From Polytrichum commune (lineage: Eukaryota; Streptophyta; Polytrichopsida; Polytrichales; Polytrichaceae): a stretch of 64,000 nucleotides of DNA. Position 1 is the stretch's first letter. Every line of letters begins with the position of its first letter. Shown here piece by piece: positions 43,931 through 57,710 of the stretch. The stretch is from the NCBI GenBank assembly GCA_950295325.1, contig OX485805.1, positions 44,354,758 through 44,418,757 of the forward strand, given 5' to 3'. Both the position numbers and the translations under genes were made by a program. The notes beneath the pieces were generated by a model, which was not told the origin of the DNA, did not search any database, and saw only the letters and a list, made by a program, of their open reading frames with translations.

Positions 43931-46900
43931 TTGGATGTCACCACAGCGAGCAGCAACCATTGAAACTAAGCACGGCTGAGATGGAGGAAGTTGTGTCAGC
44001 CGTGTGTGCGGAGGCAGCAGCATCAGGTAGCACAGGTTTTTTTTCAGTTCAAGGAAGCAATCAGAGTGGGAAGCTGGGAGTAGAGGCTGCTGATGTTGCT
44101 GCAAGTGTTCTCATCAAACTTCTCATCGATATGTAGGTTGCAAAAACCTTTGCTACTTGTGCGTTCTCTAATTACATTTCGGTTCTGATGGTGCTTTTGA
44201 GCACTATAGATACTGTGGGCAAGACCAATAAGTGACACTATGGATTTTACCTACATCTTGTGGGCCCTGTGCTGTTGAGCACATTATGACTACTTGGGGT
44301 TCCACAAGACATCCTACAAATTATATCTGTAGACCTTCAATGAGCTTAGACATGTGCCCCTGTCATTATGGAGCTCATCTGCTGTAAATTAAATTGTGGG
44401 ATTTGATGGTCGAATGTTTTTTGTGGCAAATATAGCCTTTTGTGGAGTCTTTCACCCCAAACTAGTTAAGGAGCTTGTTCACAACTGTTATGGAGGCCTT
44501 TAGTGGGTGAAAAATCTAGGTTGGGAGAAACACCTGGGTTTCAAGAAGATCGTTCTTTTAAATTTTCAGCTATTTTCAGCAACGAAATTACCTTGAGATA
44601 ATAAGAACTCCCCCTCACATTAGAAAACTATGGCTGTGAGATAGAGCATCTGTGCCTGTGGAGGGCTTTCTGGGTATGAGTGCATGGCTGTTGATGGTGA
44701 CATTTGGGAGATCTCCATGTGGCAATTCAAGAAGATTAAACAAGAAACTTTATGAACCTAATTCTAGATAGTTGCTCCAGCTTCTAGACAGTTTGTTGGC
44801 AAGATCACAAATCAATGATAGGTTTACTGGCTGGTGACAGGATGTGTATGGATCTGATTATTTACTTCTTTTATAATATTTTGCAAGGCACAAATGTATG
44901 TAACTATGTCAGGACTGAATCAAATGTCTCTGTAGGTACATAGGAGACTCTCGGACTGCAGCACCTCTCACTCTGTCCTTGCTACAGGTACTGTATGAAT
45001 TTATCTCAGCCTGATAGAAACACCAAGTGTGGCCTTGGCCCTTGGATCTTCTATGATTGGATATATGATATAGTGTGATGTTAGTTATACTTGGTCATGA
45101 TTCTGCTCACAGAATGGATTATATGAAATATTAATGGAGTTTCAAAGGAAGTTGGTAGGTTTGATTCCCAGTTTTAGGCCCCTCCTCTCAACAATTTTTC
45201 TTCCTTATCAATTTTGGTGGCTTGACAGGGAATGCTAGCCTCTCGAGAAGCAGCTGTTCGAGTCCATGCATTTGATCTAGTACTAAATTTGTGCGTCCAT
45301 GCCCACCTTCTGGAGCCAATGCAAAGTGAGGATCAAGCTTCTGTTGAAGAATCAAGTCAGCCTTCTCCCTTGACAGGCGGGTCGTTCTCATCAGTTTTAT
45401 CAGCAAGCGATTTTCCTGTTGGAGAAAGAGAGGACTTTTCAGGAGAATGGAAGGGGTAAAGGGTTATCTGAGAAACCAGAAAGGGGAACACAGGCTGCGG
45501 TTGGTGTATTTGAGGCCTGGTTACTGGATATTGTCTGAAATGCTTCTCTACCTTGTTCAGTTACATCTCTGGAAGCCCTATTTGCCAAAAGGCTTCCTTA
45601 ATAGCAATATTGTTTGCAAGTATACACAAATTTACAAGTTTCTAGAACCCCACAAGCTTTTCAGAAAAGTCTAATTCCCATTGACCTGATTTTCCAGATG
45701 ATAGTGGTTGGACTCTAGTTACGGTGCTAAATCATCTGAATTAATCTACAGGGTACTTTTTTAAGAGGCTGTACAATTCAACCCTGTCAGTACAATTTCA
45801 ACTGTAAACCCCTTTGATAATGAGTGTTATATCAACAATGCCCTGGATTCTGCTCAATCACGTTTCAGCAGAATTCAGGGCACTGTGACATTGAACTCTT
45901 TGAATATGTCTTGTTATATCTGTTGAGTATGCAGAACTAACAATATTGTTTGCTACTTCAGAGGAAATAGCTTACAGTTGAAGCTGATGGATGCGTTTCC
46001 CCAATCTTAGAATCAGAAATAATTTGTGTGACGAAAATCATTTCGACTTTAATCTCTAAAGCCTGCTTCTTGTTGGGCAGACTGAAGAGTTGGAGGAGGG
46101 AGTGTGGGCAGCGGCATTGAGCTGCCTCTTGTATCTGGTGTGTGACCGTGGCCGCATACGAAGGCAAAGATTGAATGGATTGGATATTCGTGTAAGAACT
46201 TTGCCTAAAGCATGTTGAGAAACTCACTTAGATTCTTTAATAAGTACTTCTGAAAGTGATGAGATTTTGCACCTCTGTATTGGTGTAGGGCTACTCTTTG
46301 TTCAACATATTGTAACACCAAAATTGATAGTTTAGGTTTAATGAAGTGATTCATTAGAGGAGTATGTGATGAGGGTTTGATTTGTGTCACAGAGCATCCT
46401 ATGTAAATTTAAGGGAGTTCTCAGCTTCAATACGGCAACTAATTGCTCAGAAAAAAAAATATACTAGATTTGAAAGGCTGCTATAAGAACTATCGTCTCA
46501 TGACACAGGTAGATTTTATACTTATATGTATACATGATCATTCCATGAGTGACAGGTATTGAGTTCGTTGTTGGAGGTTAGTTGGATGCATGCATGGGCA
46601 GAGGAGGTGCATAGTCGCCTTATACACATGGCATGTAGCCTTCTGTACCGCCAGGCAGCAGGAGCAGGAGAGCTCAATAGTAAACCATCTCTTGATCTGG
46701 AGCAACTTTATCTCATGGGTGGTGTAGAAACCATCTGTTCTGAGGTTATTATCTGCAACCTGCATCTCCTCCAATCAGATTATATGCTCTTATGTATATA
46801 TATATATGTATATGGGATTGTTAAATCGACAATGTTGTTTGTTCAAACAGCCACAGAGACGCGTTGTGCAATCACATGACCTGTCAAAATTTGATTTTGC

Positions 46901-49900
46901 ATTGCACATATGAAGAGGAGCAAGGTGTCCAAATTAGACCATGTGACACATCTCTCTGGTCATTTAAACCAGTGTGTGGTCGATTTAACAATCCCCTACA
47001 CACACACACACACTCACACAAATCAACATGCATAAACTGTCTTGAAGAAATAGTAATAAGGTCCTTCATCTAGGCTGAAGTTCTACCTATCTGTTCGATG
47101 ACCATCCTGATAAGCACTTACTTTACTGAGGTCTAAACCTGTCCTCATTAGTATCCCTGGACTGTGAGAATAACACATAAACATGGTTGTCAGAAAAAAA
47201 GTGCATGCTATATTATGTTATTTATTAAACGTTGGTTATATTCCTCCCATGCTCTCTCTTGTTAATTTCTCGTTGGGTTCCCAGTGCTAGTGACTTTGTT
47301 GGTTGTAATCAATAACGTTAAATGCAGTTTAAGACAAGATTTTCCAGTGTCCTATCACTACTTTTCAGATGTTTTTGGGCCTTTGGACTATTGATGAAAC
47401 AATATTTCATAATCCCAGTTCAATTCATTCCAATAGATTTCAATCTTACAATAGTTTCTTCCATTTCTATGGAGCTTACACATTCTATTTCGTTTTTGGG
47501 CAGCTTCTAGAAGACATCATGGCATCATTGGACTTGCTGGCATCCACTTACATGCACCCTGATCCTAGTTTTGAGCATCTCATCAAGGTGACCATGATTA
47601 GTCAGGGCTTAAGCAGTCAGGATGTAAGTGGCAGTGGCCTGGTCTCTCGTGATAGGCCTCTTGACCCAGCGTTAGTTACCAAGGCTTGGGCAACACTGAG
47701 GAAACTTCTTCATTCCTCAAATCCCTTGTGCCGTTCAAATGGGTATGCGTGGCTACTTGAGCTCCTATCCGCAGAAATGGCACATGGAGGCTCAAAGCAA
47801 GCCAGTAAGTTGAACACCTATGCACTGCAGAGGCAATTTCCTTATTGGCACGGCTGGAAAGGGCTACAGAATTAGATTTCACTGACAAGACGAGTGAGAC
47901 ACCAACTATCTCATCAACTGCCCGTTTGTTATGTGGCCTACTGAAAGCAAAAGAACCAGTTATAAGGCGAGGATTTGTGCTTGTTCTTGAGAAGCTTTTG
48001 CTGCATTGTCAGCGGCCAGGATTGGAGCTGGAGAATTCGCTCCCATTTCCTGTTGACGGAGAGCCCAAAGATGGGTCCAGATCTATGGGGTGGAAGACCG
48101 TGCACTTCCTATGCTGGGGCCTATGAACGGAGCATTGTGGCAAGTCATCTCAGCCAATGACACAGACCGCATAAAAATCTTGCAGGTACCTAAGTCGTGA
48201 CATCATATTCACATATCTCTCATTTTTTGAGCCAAATGTTGTCTTTTGCTATACTAGGACAACAGGAAAGGTGCACAAGAAATGGCACATTTTATTATCC
48301 GGTCTTGGAGAAGGTACCAAGCAAGATGGGCTCTCTACTGCAGTCCAGCGTCCCAGCAGGTAGTAGATGTATAAGAAAATGAAACAAAAATACAAGTTGT
48401 ACCTCTTGACGAAGATAAGTAAACACTGAGAAAGAAGAAGTGTTTAGCCATTAGAAGATCCTAGATGTCCATTTTGGGCCTGAAGATGTTGTACGGAGGT
48501 GTGTAAGTTACTTGTTAGAAAAATGACCACATCTCAATATCAATTCATTTATTGTTTACATTCCTGCAATTGGACCCATACATGTACATAAAAGACATAT
48601 AGGGTTATCGGGCTCATAAGAATGTCTGAGGCTTATAGTCATACCACGTATATATTGTTGCCATTGTCACATCTGACCATACTTTCACTTTCTTAGGTGA
48701 TTTGTTTTTATTTGCATTTTTAGTCTCGTAGACTGGGTAAATCTGGAATTGAATACTTGGATGCTTGTGCAAACTGGCAGAAAGGCTATGCAATGGTAGA
48801 TTGCAAGGTGTTTTCATACTTCTTACCAGGCCTCTGTTCCATATTCGATTTCAAATAGTGATCATTGGATTTTTTTGCAGATGTGCAATATGATGTTTTC
48901 TCAGCTGTGTGTAAAGTGTCCGCAACCTGAGGTATCATCACCATCTGGCAAACAGACTCTGAGCGGAAGAATGGAACTGAGCTCAATACCAGATAACACT
49001 AAAGGTCCAGAAACATTGGTTCCCGATTATCGAAGATTATTGAATAGTAACATGATCAGCAACAATCTCATCAATATGAATGGCAACTATATCAGCCTCT
49101 ATGATAATGGACAGGACTGCTCAATGGCGGCAATGTTATTGAACGGACAAGCTGCTGCTCCAGTATCTTTAGTTGCAAACATGCGCACAGCTCTTCTGTA
49201 TTGGCCTCTGATGCAGCTTGCAAGCTCTGCCAATGAAGATGTGGCGCTTGGAGCCGCTGTTGGGAGTAGAGGAGGGGGCTCTACACAAGGAGGAGCTTGT
49301 GATGTCCGGGCTGCCCTTTTACTGCTTCTCATTGGGAAGTGTAGTACCTACCAGGCCGCCTTGGATGAGGTTGGTGGTGAAGAGCTTTTCAGGTACTTCA
49401 TGAGTGCTTAACACACGATTCCCTCATGTAAAGCAGACAAATGAATGCATTTTGAAAATATTTTTGAGAATCTAGCAGTACTACAATATGATCTTAATAT
49501 TTTTACACTCCGTGTTTTCTTATTTATGTAAGCTACACCAAGGCAATGCTTTTGGAGAGTCTTTTTGAGAGATTTTGTGTCCGGTGCTTGCCAGCATCTA
49601 AGACACCGAACATCTTTTCTGGAGCCATGTATATCTGTTTCCATAGTTGTCAAGGAGCTGTAATGAAGTTTTGGTTAACCAATCTGGGCTTTGGGTAAAC
49701 AGGGGCCTTCTGGATGACTCAGACGCACGTATTGCATATTACACATCTGCATTTTTACTGAAGAGGATGATGAGAGAGGAGCCAGAGGCCTATCAGCGGA
49801 TGCTTCAGAACTTGGTTTTCAAAGCTGCTCAACAGGTAATGCATGACAAGTAGAAGTTTTGTGGCAGATTTACACTTTTGCCTAATATGCACTTGATTTC

Positions 49901-50066
49901 TTGAGGAAGGATAGATCACAAAAGTGTTTGCTAATCCAAATGTGGTAGCTGACAAACTTGATGGGGTGGTCTTGAAACAGAGCAACACGAAAAGCTATTG
50001 GAGAATCCGTATTTGCAAATGCTGGGTATCCTCCAGTTATCCAGTGAAATGGGGAATACTTTGTAA
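43931..50066 (+). pseudogene. broken plant ARM-type gene (At3g12590-like, from memory)
   Basis: Likely exons: 43931-44026, 44048-44132, 44936-44987, 45229-~45570, 46081-46191, 46556-46744, 47504-47804, 47870-48185, 48881-49392, 49703-49835, 49983-50066 (TAA). Readable motifs in order are VAASVLIKLLIDM, TAAPLTLSLLQ, VRVHAFDLVLNLCVHAHLLE, GVWAAALSCLLYLVCDRGR, WATLRKLLHSSNPLCRSNGY, ARLLCGLLKAKEPVIRRGF, MCNMMFSQLCVKCP, DVRAALLLLLIGKC, ARIAYYTSAFLLKRMM, EKLLENPYLQMLGILQLS. They match a large plant protein of unknown function with helical repeats. Decay: the frame changes twice near 45450 and again near 45535 (LLDIV/SEMLLYLVQ), a donor is lost near 45571, and the frame changes near 48090. The exon block that should follow VETICSE (about 100 aa) is absent between 46745 and 47503. 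The last three exons are intact. It may be a decaying paralogue; the upstream ~half of the protein is not seen. Confidence 0.75.
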
Positions 50067-52700
50067 GAGCCTGTTGTGGAGGTGGCTCTTGGATCCGATC
50101 GGGAGGGAGCATTCCAATAAATTCCTCAAAGTCAGATGAACGCATACACCCCTGTATATTGTTTTTCTTGCCTACCCTGCACAGAGAAGCAGGCAATGGC
50201 CTTGTGTGCCAGGTGCAGACATAGATCACTCTTGCTACCTTTCTGTGACGTGTACTCTGCATCATGAGTCTACTTTTTCTTCAAGCACCTCATCAGCAGG
50301 ACTCATATTACAAGCAACTGCACCATCAACTTATTAGCCTACTCCTCCCTGTAAGCTGCTCCTCACTGTAAAGTATCTCATATCTGTAATCAGAAGTTTT
50401 TAGTACAACAATTGACCACGAAGACTTTGTTATCAAATTACAGTATGTCACTGAACAAGTATTGTGAATATGGTTCAGGAGCCAGGGTAAGTACCTCTTC
50501 ACTTGTGATGTGTGGTATATACATAACGAAGCAGGTAAACAACATTAATTAACAGCGTGTAAATATCTCTAGCACATCGAGGGTTGTACAGCTGTGGATA
50601 CTTAATTTCGAAACCAAATATTATGGCATCTACGATGTAATCTTGGAAGCACTTTCAAGCGTAACATTCATGTAAGAGTAGAAGTGTGATATTGAAGGTC
50701 TACGTTTTGACAATCAGGAGATTAATAAAATACGTATGATTTGCTCAATGAGCAAGCAGGTCACCAATTATACCCTGTTTTGTACAAAATACTCAGTACC
50801 GTTCGATTATCTGGATGGAGCTTACATACATTTCTCTCCTGTTGTAAGTTCCTACTTGCCTGGAGGACATATGAATCAATGATGAGTTCTATATATTTGT
50901 TCCTTGTTATTTGTTACAATTTTTTATTAGTGTTGTTATGCTGAACACACAATTAATCTACTTCATCTAAAGATAGAAGGATTGGATTTTAGAATTGCTA
51001 GGTTCCACAAACTGTAAATATTTTACAGTTATGATGTGAAATAACCTTGTGCAAGTATATAATGTAATCCGGGCTCTTTGTGTTCTGTGCAGAGGTTTTA
51101 TCACAGGTAACCTGTTTGAAGAAGAGCTCTATTCTACAAATTGGCATCAAGGTTTTTGCAAGACCTTATGTGGAGGACGCATCACAAGATTTAGGTGTTT
51201 CTATCCCATGATCTCTGGAGTACAACTCCATATGACCAAAATGTTCAATAAATCGAAAACTCTCAACAGGAAGGATCCAGGGTCTTGTTGGTGTCCAATC
51301 AGAAACATTCTTGTTCGGCTGATTTCATATTTGGATTGTTCAGTTTGAGGTCAGTTACCACTCTATTTGACTCTTCCTGTGTACATAATGATGGGAACTG
51401 TGTATGTCAACTCTCCCGACTGAAATGTACCAATTTTGCTCCTTCAGTGGTGGAAGGTGGATGGATTTACCGTCAGTTTTTCTTACAGTGCAAGGAGTGT
51501 AATCATGTCATTTGCCATTATTCAGATCTGAAGTGAGATTTGAAAATCTCTTACAAGGGGCCATTTACCCTTGTCCATAAAGATCTTCAAGGCCAGTAGA
51601 TCATTTGAAGATTGTAGATGCCTATGTTCACTAACGTCAATTCAAAGCAAATCTTTGTCATTCTACATTTTCTCGAGGTCAAGCCTCCTTCCGCATGTCC
51701 TCACCCAATGCATTGTTTCCCACTTCCCACTGTAACCTATTGCACATGTTGTTTGAAGGGTCAACACCACTAGTAGACTATTATACGAGGCATATTCACA
51801 TGATGATCCAAGGTTCTCCATGTAAATCTCAAACTTTGGACTTGGTACTCTTTAATAATCACAATTTTTTTTAGAAATTATGTTGAGCTACGCAAAAATG
51901 TTGGAACTTGCAAAGTCATTTATGTAAGCTTATTAAAAATCTTCCAAAATGTCTCAAGAGAGTGACCTTGTGCATTTTAGAGTGAAAGAAGAACCACATC
52001 ATTTGGCATGATATTCAAAGAAAAAATGTTTTGTGCTGGCCTAATTAAGATTCATTACAAAAGATTGCCACTTTTGAAAAAGATAAGAAGTCTACCTCCC
52101 TCAAAACATGTCCAAGCAATTGAGCTACAACACTATAACTTGATGAGTTGCAAATCAGACTTGCTAAAGACAAGTCTAAAACTTAGCACTCTTGCAAATT
52201 TAGCAATGGACTTTAATTCTTGAAGCCCCAAAAAAGGGCCCAAGGATTGGATAATTGTTGATTCAAGCAAAGAAAAGCTTTAAAGACTAATTAATAAGTT
52301 GAAAGCAAAAAAAAACTTACAAGAGCTCGTATGTTTCCAGCATAACGCATCCTTACATCTAATCCAAAATCACCAAATTTCACCTGAGTAGGTTACAAAG
52401 AAGGCATCCACGATGAACTCGCGATCACCATGCCCTGGAAGTATAATACACGACATGCTATTAGTGTACATTATGTCTTTTGCATTCAACATAATTAGAC
52501 ATTCATTTGATGAGCTATACATTTCTAATAAAAAATTGATTTAAAATCTCATACATTTATGTTGTTGTGATTGTTCCATTCTACACATGTCAAATTGTCC
52601 CATCGTACATAATATCCAATTATTCTTTCTACACAATTTCCAATTGTCCCATTATACATATATCCACTTCTCCTTCTTCTTTTTTTTCCTTCTTTTTTCT
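50067..52700. other. no gene seen
   Basis: This is the 3' flank of the broken ARM gene and intergenic DNA. The frame 51049-51348 (MQVYNVIRALCVLC) has no recognisable domain and is not supported. No RNA gene was recognised. Confidence 0.4.
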
Positions 52701-52950
52701 AAGACAAAAAACCAACACAGCCAACGCCAAATGAATAGAACAAGGAAAGAGAAAACAGGCCTAGAGGAGGCCGACCCTCGGGCACGAAACACCGCCACGT
52801 GGAAGAAACCAAGACTGACCCAAACTGCCGACTGGCCCGGACCCACCAAGCAAGCACCACCCCCACCCCACCGGCCAAGGACACCCCCTTCTTCCCACCT
52901 ACAAGCGGAGGATAGATCGATATCGAGCTGGGATCGACATAGCACCGAGG

Positions 52951-53268
52951 ATGGCCATGCTACCAATTACAGGAGAAGCTGCCGAGGAGTGGCCGCAGGA
53001 TTTTGACCCGGGCGAAGCTGAGAATGACCGAAACATCCGCAACCCTAATTCAATTGGAGCAGACTTCGTTGAGGCTGAGGATGACGATCCAGCTCCCGAG
53101 GTCGGAATTGCTGCGGTCGTGGCAGAAATTCATAGACCAATCGCTCATGCAGTGCCGGATAACCCCATAATCGAGTATGAGGAGGGCTTTATTCCTTGGG
53201 GAGATGTCAACCTGCCGGATGTACATCGCAAGAGCTCCGCCCTAGCCTCTACATGCCTCCACCTGTAA
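52951..53268 (+). CDS. small acidic protein, family of two in this window
   Basis: MAMLPITGEAAEEWPQDFDP opens a 105-aa frame with an acidic middle and the motif VPDNPIIEYEEGFIPWGDVN. A similar motif (VPVEPPVVLFERGFLSNWED) occurs in the ORF at 58562, so both may belong to one family. Near 53230 a second frame becomes protein-like (QELRPSLYMPPPVIEDSPES, ending TAA near 53300), so the C-terminus may be frameshifted. GC content rises over the ORF and a CT-rich tract precedes it (52660-52700), as at a plant promoter. The function is unknown. Confidence 0.45.
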   Translation: MAMLPITGEAAEEWPQDFDPGEAENDRNIRNPNSIGADFVEAEDDDPAPEVGIAAVVAEIHRPIAHAVPDNPIIEYEEGFIPWGDVNLPDVHRKSSALASTCLHL

Positions 53269-53299
53269 TTGAAGATTCACCTGAATCGCCTCGGAATTA

Positions 53300-54977
53300 A
53301 GTTGAAGCTGTTGTATTGCCATGAACATCTGTGCCATTTCTGTGCCGAGGCATAATTGAGGTCTACAAAGTTCCTGCATCGGTAAACGCATCTAAATATG
53401 TTCAAAACTGGATAGAGAGCCATTTTTGGATCAATTTTCGTAAAGACATCTTCTCTAGCATTTGGAATATCTAGTTTGAGTGATCTCCCACCATCTGCCG
53501 TTCATCTCGCACACTCGCACAGGCTCATAGTGTACAGGTTCATGCGGATCAGTAGAGGTCTACTCTCATTAAGTGTTCAGTTTGTTTATACTCGTAGCAT
53601 GATATATAAAAGATTGTGCAGCAGCAATTCCATGTTTGTAAATATTTTATTCTAAGTCAAGTTCAATGCTTCTGCTATGCTTTTACTCTGTGGAAATAAA
53701 TGAGAAATGAATGCTATTACTAACTTCACACCTTTCTCTCTTACTGTGGGCACCAGTGTATACACCCTAGCGAAAATACACCAGATCATCCGACCAAGCC
53801 TCATGATAATGAATTTATGTGCAACCGAACCTGCTATCGCATTCCATGACACCTCCATCGGCATCAATGTCTGGGGAATGTCTCCACTCAGTCATTACAT
53901 CTGCAGCACCAACACTTGCACATTGATGAAGTGTTGCATTGTAGCTGCATGTGCTTTGAAGGAGAAGTCCCCAGGTAAGAATATCACTAAGTGAGTAAGT
54001 GAAAATTGACCACTAAATGGGATATAAATTAGATACTATATCATAATACCTAGTGAGTAGTGCACACAGATGACTTATTTTGTGATGATCACCAGAATTG
54101 CTACAATGTCTTTCAGGAAGCGAATGAAATTGCGTTCTATGATAAGAACTACACCACATGTATTTTAAATCATAAAACCTTGCAGGTAAACCAAATTAGA
54201 TAATATATATAGCACTCTCACAATTGGAGCTTCTCACCCATCTCACTATTACCTGCATGTACAGCTCCAAGCTAAGAGTACCAATGTTTGTAAGACGTTA
54301 TGGGGTGAATGACATACGTCTGGGTGGCCTGACGTCTAGAGTGAATGAGGCATAGAAATAAGCTCTCCACAGGGAGCTTTGAGAAGCTCTAGTCAGAAGG
54401 AGTTACTGAAAGATGAATGTCATAAGCAGAAACCACATTTAAGTTGACAACGATGCAAGATCCTGATCACAATGAGTTGAAATTGATGTATACGTACCAT
54501 GGCACAATTAATGCTGAATCCTGAACCCCAACTGACAGATTTCGGAGCTGTTAGCGCCACTTACTCTGGAGTCCAACTGGGCTCACCTACTGAACAGCAT
54601 GAGATTCCACGACTCTAGATCAGAACAGAATGAAAAATGATCTTGCCACTCTTACACGATTAATGCGATGGAATAACGTCATCTACACTTCTAAATTAAA
54701 GCTCATGAAGTTGGATCGGACACAAGAATTGAGACAATTTCGATCCACATTGATCACCCATACATGATTTGAAGCTCCTCAGAATAGTACAGTGGACTTT
54801 AATCTACTCTGCACAAGTATGCATTTCTATACCAATTAGCTACAAGCTTGTGCAACAATTTCGTGTACATTTTTTTGTCTTCACACTTAAGTTCACTCTT
54901 AATATTTTTACTTGCATGAGTGTAAGTGTGCCCATGTGTGTGATTCTGATACCCCTCTCATAGTAGAGTTATCCATT
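53300..54977. other. no gene seen
   Basis: 3' flank of the small gene (a possible AATAAA at 53696) and intergenic DNA. The frame at 53707-53994 is not convincing. Confidence 0.35.
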
Positions 54978-55201
54978 AATTCAAAGGTCATTCAACGGGA
55001 GATTTGGTCGGGAGTTGGTTGTTTTTCATACAAACAATTTCACGTTCGGTAAGTTTTCGGTGCATGTTCGGTATCAGTGAGAAGGTTCTCCTTTATCCAA
55101 ACCTCCACACTGACCCCAAGCATGTACAGATAACTCACCGAACATGGAAAGTGCTGTATGCAAGACAACCAACTCCCAACCAAAATTTCGGAGGTTGAAT
55201 T
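54978..55201. mobile_element. foldback MITE, ~224 bp
   Basis: The left arm (AATTCAAAGGTCATTCAACG, GGTCGGGAGTTGGTTG) is complementary to the right arm (CAACCAACTCCCAACC, GGAGGTTGAATT). Weaker pairing continues inward (GTTCGGTA.../...ACCGAACATG) to a central loop around 55080-55108. No gene lies inside. Confidence 0.75.
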
Positions 55202-55602
55202 AAAGGATATATATCTCTGATGCAATTATACTGCACACTTCAGACCTTTCTGTTTTAAGTGCACATCATTCACGATTCCCAGTAGCGAGAATGCACCAGA
55301 TCATTTCAGGTCCTGATTCCAACAAGGACAATCAACACGTGCACGCTGATAAATATGTTGTATTGTATTTCCATCTGCATCTGATTGGAAATGACATCAC
55401 CAAGTAAGATCACTAAGGAAACGAGTCAACCACTGAAACCCTCGTAAGTAGATGTTGGGAATGGTATGTGATCGATTAGGTAGCTGTTGCTGTACCTGAT
55501 GGTTGCAGATGGCCAGCTAGGAAGCTGGAAATTATGATTAGTGAAAGGCTCCCAGAATTCTGTAGATATTGCTACAGGTGCCATTTTGACGGTAGGTGCC
55601 AT

Positions 55603-55708
55603 TTGACGCTCTGATTGCTGATGTTTTGGAGATGCAGCAGATGTGGTGGAGCTTCTTCACAATCAATCACCCAATCTGCGATTTACGAAAGGACGAACTA
55701 GCTGTGTC
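55603..55708 (+). repeat. LINE ORF1-like fragment, copy of 62720-62826
   Basis: Shares GATGTTTTGGAGATGCA-CAGATGTGGTGGAGCTTCTT and about 85-90% of ~105 bp with 62720-62826. Translated it reads ADVLEMQQMWWSFFTINHPI. It is isolated here and truncated on both sides. Confidence 0.65.
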
Positions 55709-56894
55709 AATGAGGTGAAGCTGGAGTAGTGCACTGGAGGTGAGGAATGTTAGTGATAATCACCAGAAGTGCGACTCTTGCTTAAAACCAGAAGCAGGAA
55801 AAGGGACGAACTTTGGTCCAGAGGGACCCATCCCTCCAAGGTTCCCTGTCCTATATCCGAGGGGTGCCCTTCAGAATGTTAAAATTTTAGGTTACATTTA
55901 GTGTGGTGACACTACAGGGGCGGTTTACAATTAGCTGTATTGTGCAAGACAAATAGAAGTGGTGAGACTAAATAATATTACTTATTTACTGTATCTCGTT
56001 GTTATTTCCTATCAGTGATAGAATATCTGACATGGGAATTACCTCATATGTCATAGCCCTATCATAACAGCCTTCAAATACAAAGCCTGAGATGGACAGA
56101 ATGGGGTTTGCAATGACCTAGGTTCCAATCATTTCTAGGTTCCACTACAACAAATTGGAAATGTATGGCAACATTCTAGTTATAATTTTCAGCAACTGAC
56201 ATCATGTTCTCTGTACTAAGGCATGAAAAGCAAGACTGGCCACACTATGCCATCTCACCATTTAAGAAAAATTATGATGTTTGTCCAGACTTTATAAGGA
56301 TTAGTCAATTTATAACGTGTGAGCAGAAGCCAAGGCAACTTCAGATTAAGGGGAAAGTTGTTTTGGACCACATTACCGTAATCACATCAATGCATTGGAT
56401 GATTGCCTACAAAATACAGGGTTGCGATTTTGATCTTTTATTTCTATAAATTATAGCCGTGAGAACTTAAAGGGCGAATTATGATTTAAATGGATGTTGA
56501 ATGGATTGCAACAAATTGCTATAAATGGAATTCCATATTAGTATTGAATAGCTTACCTCTGCCCATTATTTCTTCAAGAACCTGCTCTTCCTCCATCCTT
56601 GGCTTCTCTTTCTGCAATGGCCTTCAAACCCAGTGAATTTTTCAGCAAGGATGCCCAATCTCGCCGATTTACGTCCAATTTCTCAAAGACTTTAGGCAAT
56701 TCGCATTCAAAAAGTTATGCCATTCAAAAACAATGGAGTCAATGCGGCCAACTAAAAATACTCGGGCAGAGTTACACGAAGGCTTGCCTTTCTGGGATCC
56801 TGCCCTTTCTGAAGACTTGGTATGATATTTAAACGATCGCATTACAGGTGGCTTGGAATGCACTATGCCATGTGAATCCTTCTCATGTGTTAAG
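55709..56894. other. no gene seen
   Basis: Intergenic DNA. A fragment near 55890-55940 (TTTAGTGTGGTGACACTA... TTTACAATTAGCTG) resembles the interior and right end of the MITE at 57014-57370. Confidence 0.35.
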
Positions 56895-56928
56895 CCGGGG
56901 AAGGCCCTTTGTGTTGGGCTTTCCCCGG
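56895..56928. repeat. 34-bp GC-rich hairpin
   Basis: CCGGGGAAGGCCC pairs with GGGCTTTCCCCGG with one mismatch around TTTGTGTT. A similar hairpin with the same core lies at 57675-57701 (GGGAAAGGCC/GGCCTTCCC), which hints at paired ends of an ~800-bp element; this is not proven. Confidence 0.6.
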
Positions 56929-57013
56929 AACATGGCGGGGTTGGGCCCTAGGGCCAGGGTGCAACTTGGCGTACTAAAGCTTTGGACCATCTTTTTAGGT
57001 GTAACAGTGCATG

Positions 57014-57370
57014 CATTGCACTACACTAAATTTGATATTTAGTGTCACTATGGTAACTTTCCGGATGACACTTCTTATGAATAAATGAACAAATATTGTC
57101 ATGGAGGATGGATGAGTTCATCCATTGGCCAAAACTCTACGTTCTCTTGTCAGCAACTGGTGATGACATATTGTCATGGATGATTGAAAATTGGCTGCAA
57201 AAACACTTGTTACGTGTCAGTAATTGCAACACTAGAAACTGTGGTGCCCCCAAAAATTTACAAGGCATGACCAAAATATGTTGGGTTCATACTTAGTGTT
57301 GGTGACACTATACCGCAGTATACAATTAGAATTGGTGACACTAAATATCATATTTAGTGTAGTACATGAC
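57014..57370. mobile_element. MITE with TTTAGTGT ends, ~357 bp
   Basis: The left end ACTACACTAAATTTGATATT + TAGTGTCAC and the inverted right end ACTACACTAAATATGATATT + TAGTGTCAC match over ~29 bp with one change. The end itself contains the palindrome ACTAAATATCATATTTAGT. No coding capacity. Confidence 0.75.
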
Positions 57371-57710
57371 GTATGCCCTAATTAAGGGAGATATCGCTTT
57401 ATAACACAAACTCCTTTGTAAGGGAAAATGATGAACTATGCCGTTTATCCCAATTAGTGTGTACTATTATTCGGACTCATGCAATGCAATAATGTGTTAC
57501 TGAGGAGTTCGGTTGTTACTAACGAAAGTTTAATAGGTTAATATTCTAACATTAAAGAACATAGATGACTCTGCTTGGTAGAATATTACATTCTCATCAA
57601 ATAGTTATAGCACTGCGTAGCTCCAATTATGAACACGCATTAATTAGGATAATCAGTGTAGTACTTTACGTTTTGGGAAAGGCCCCACTCAAGGCCTTCC
57701 CCTACATACA

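Noticed and set aside
51049-51348. 99-aa ORF downstream of the ARM gene
   Set aside because: No recognised motif and no continuity with the gene upstream.
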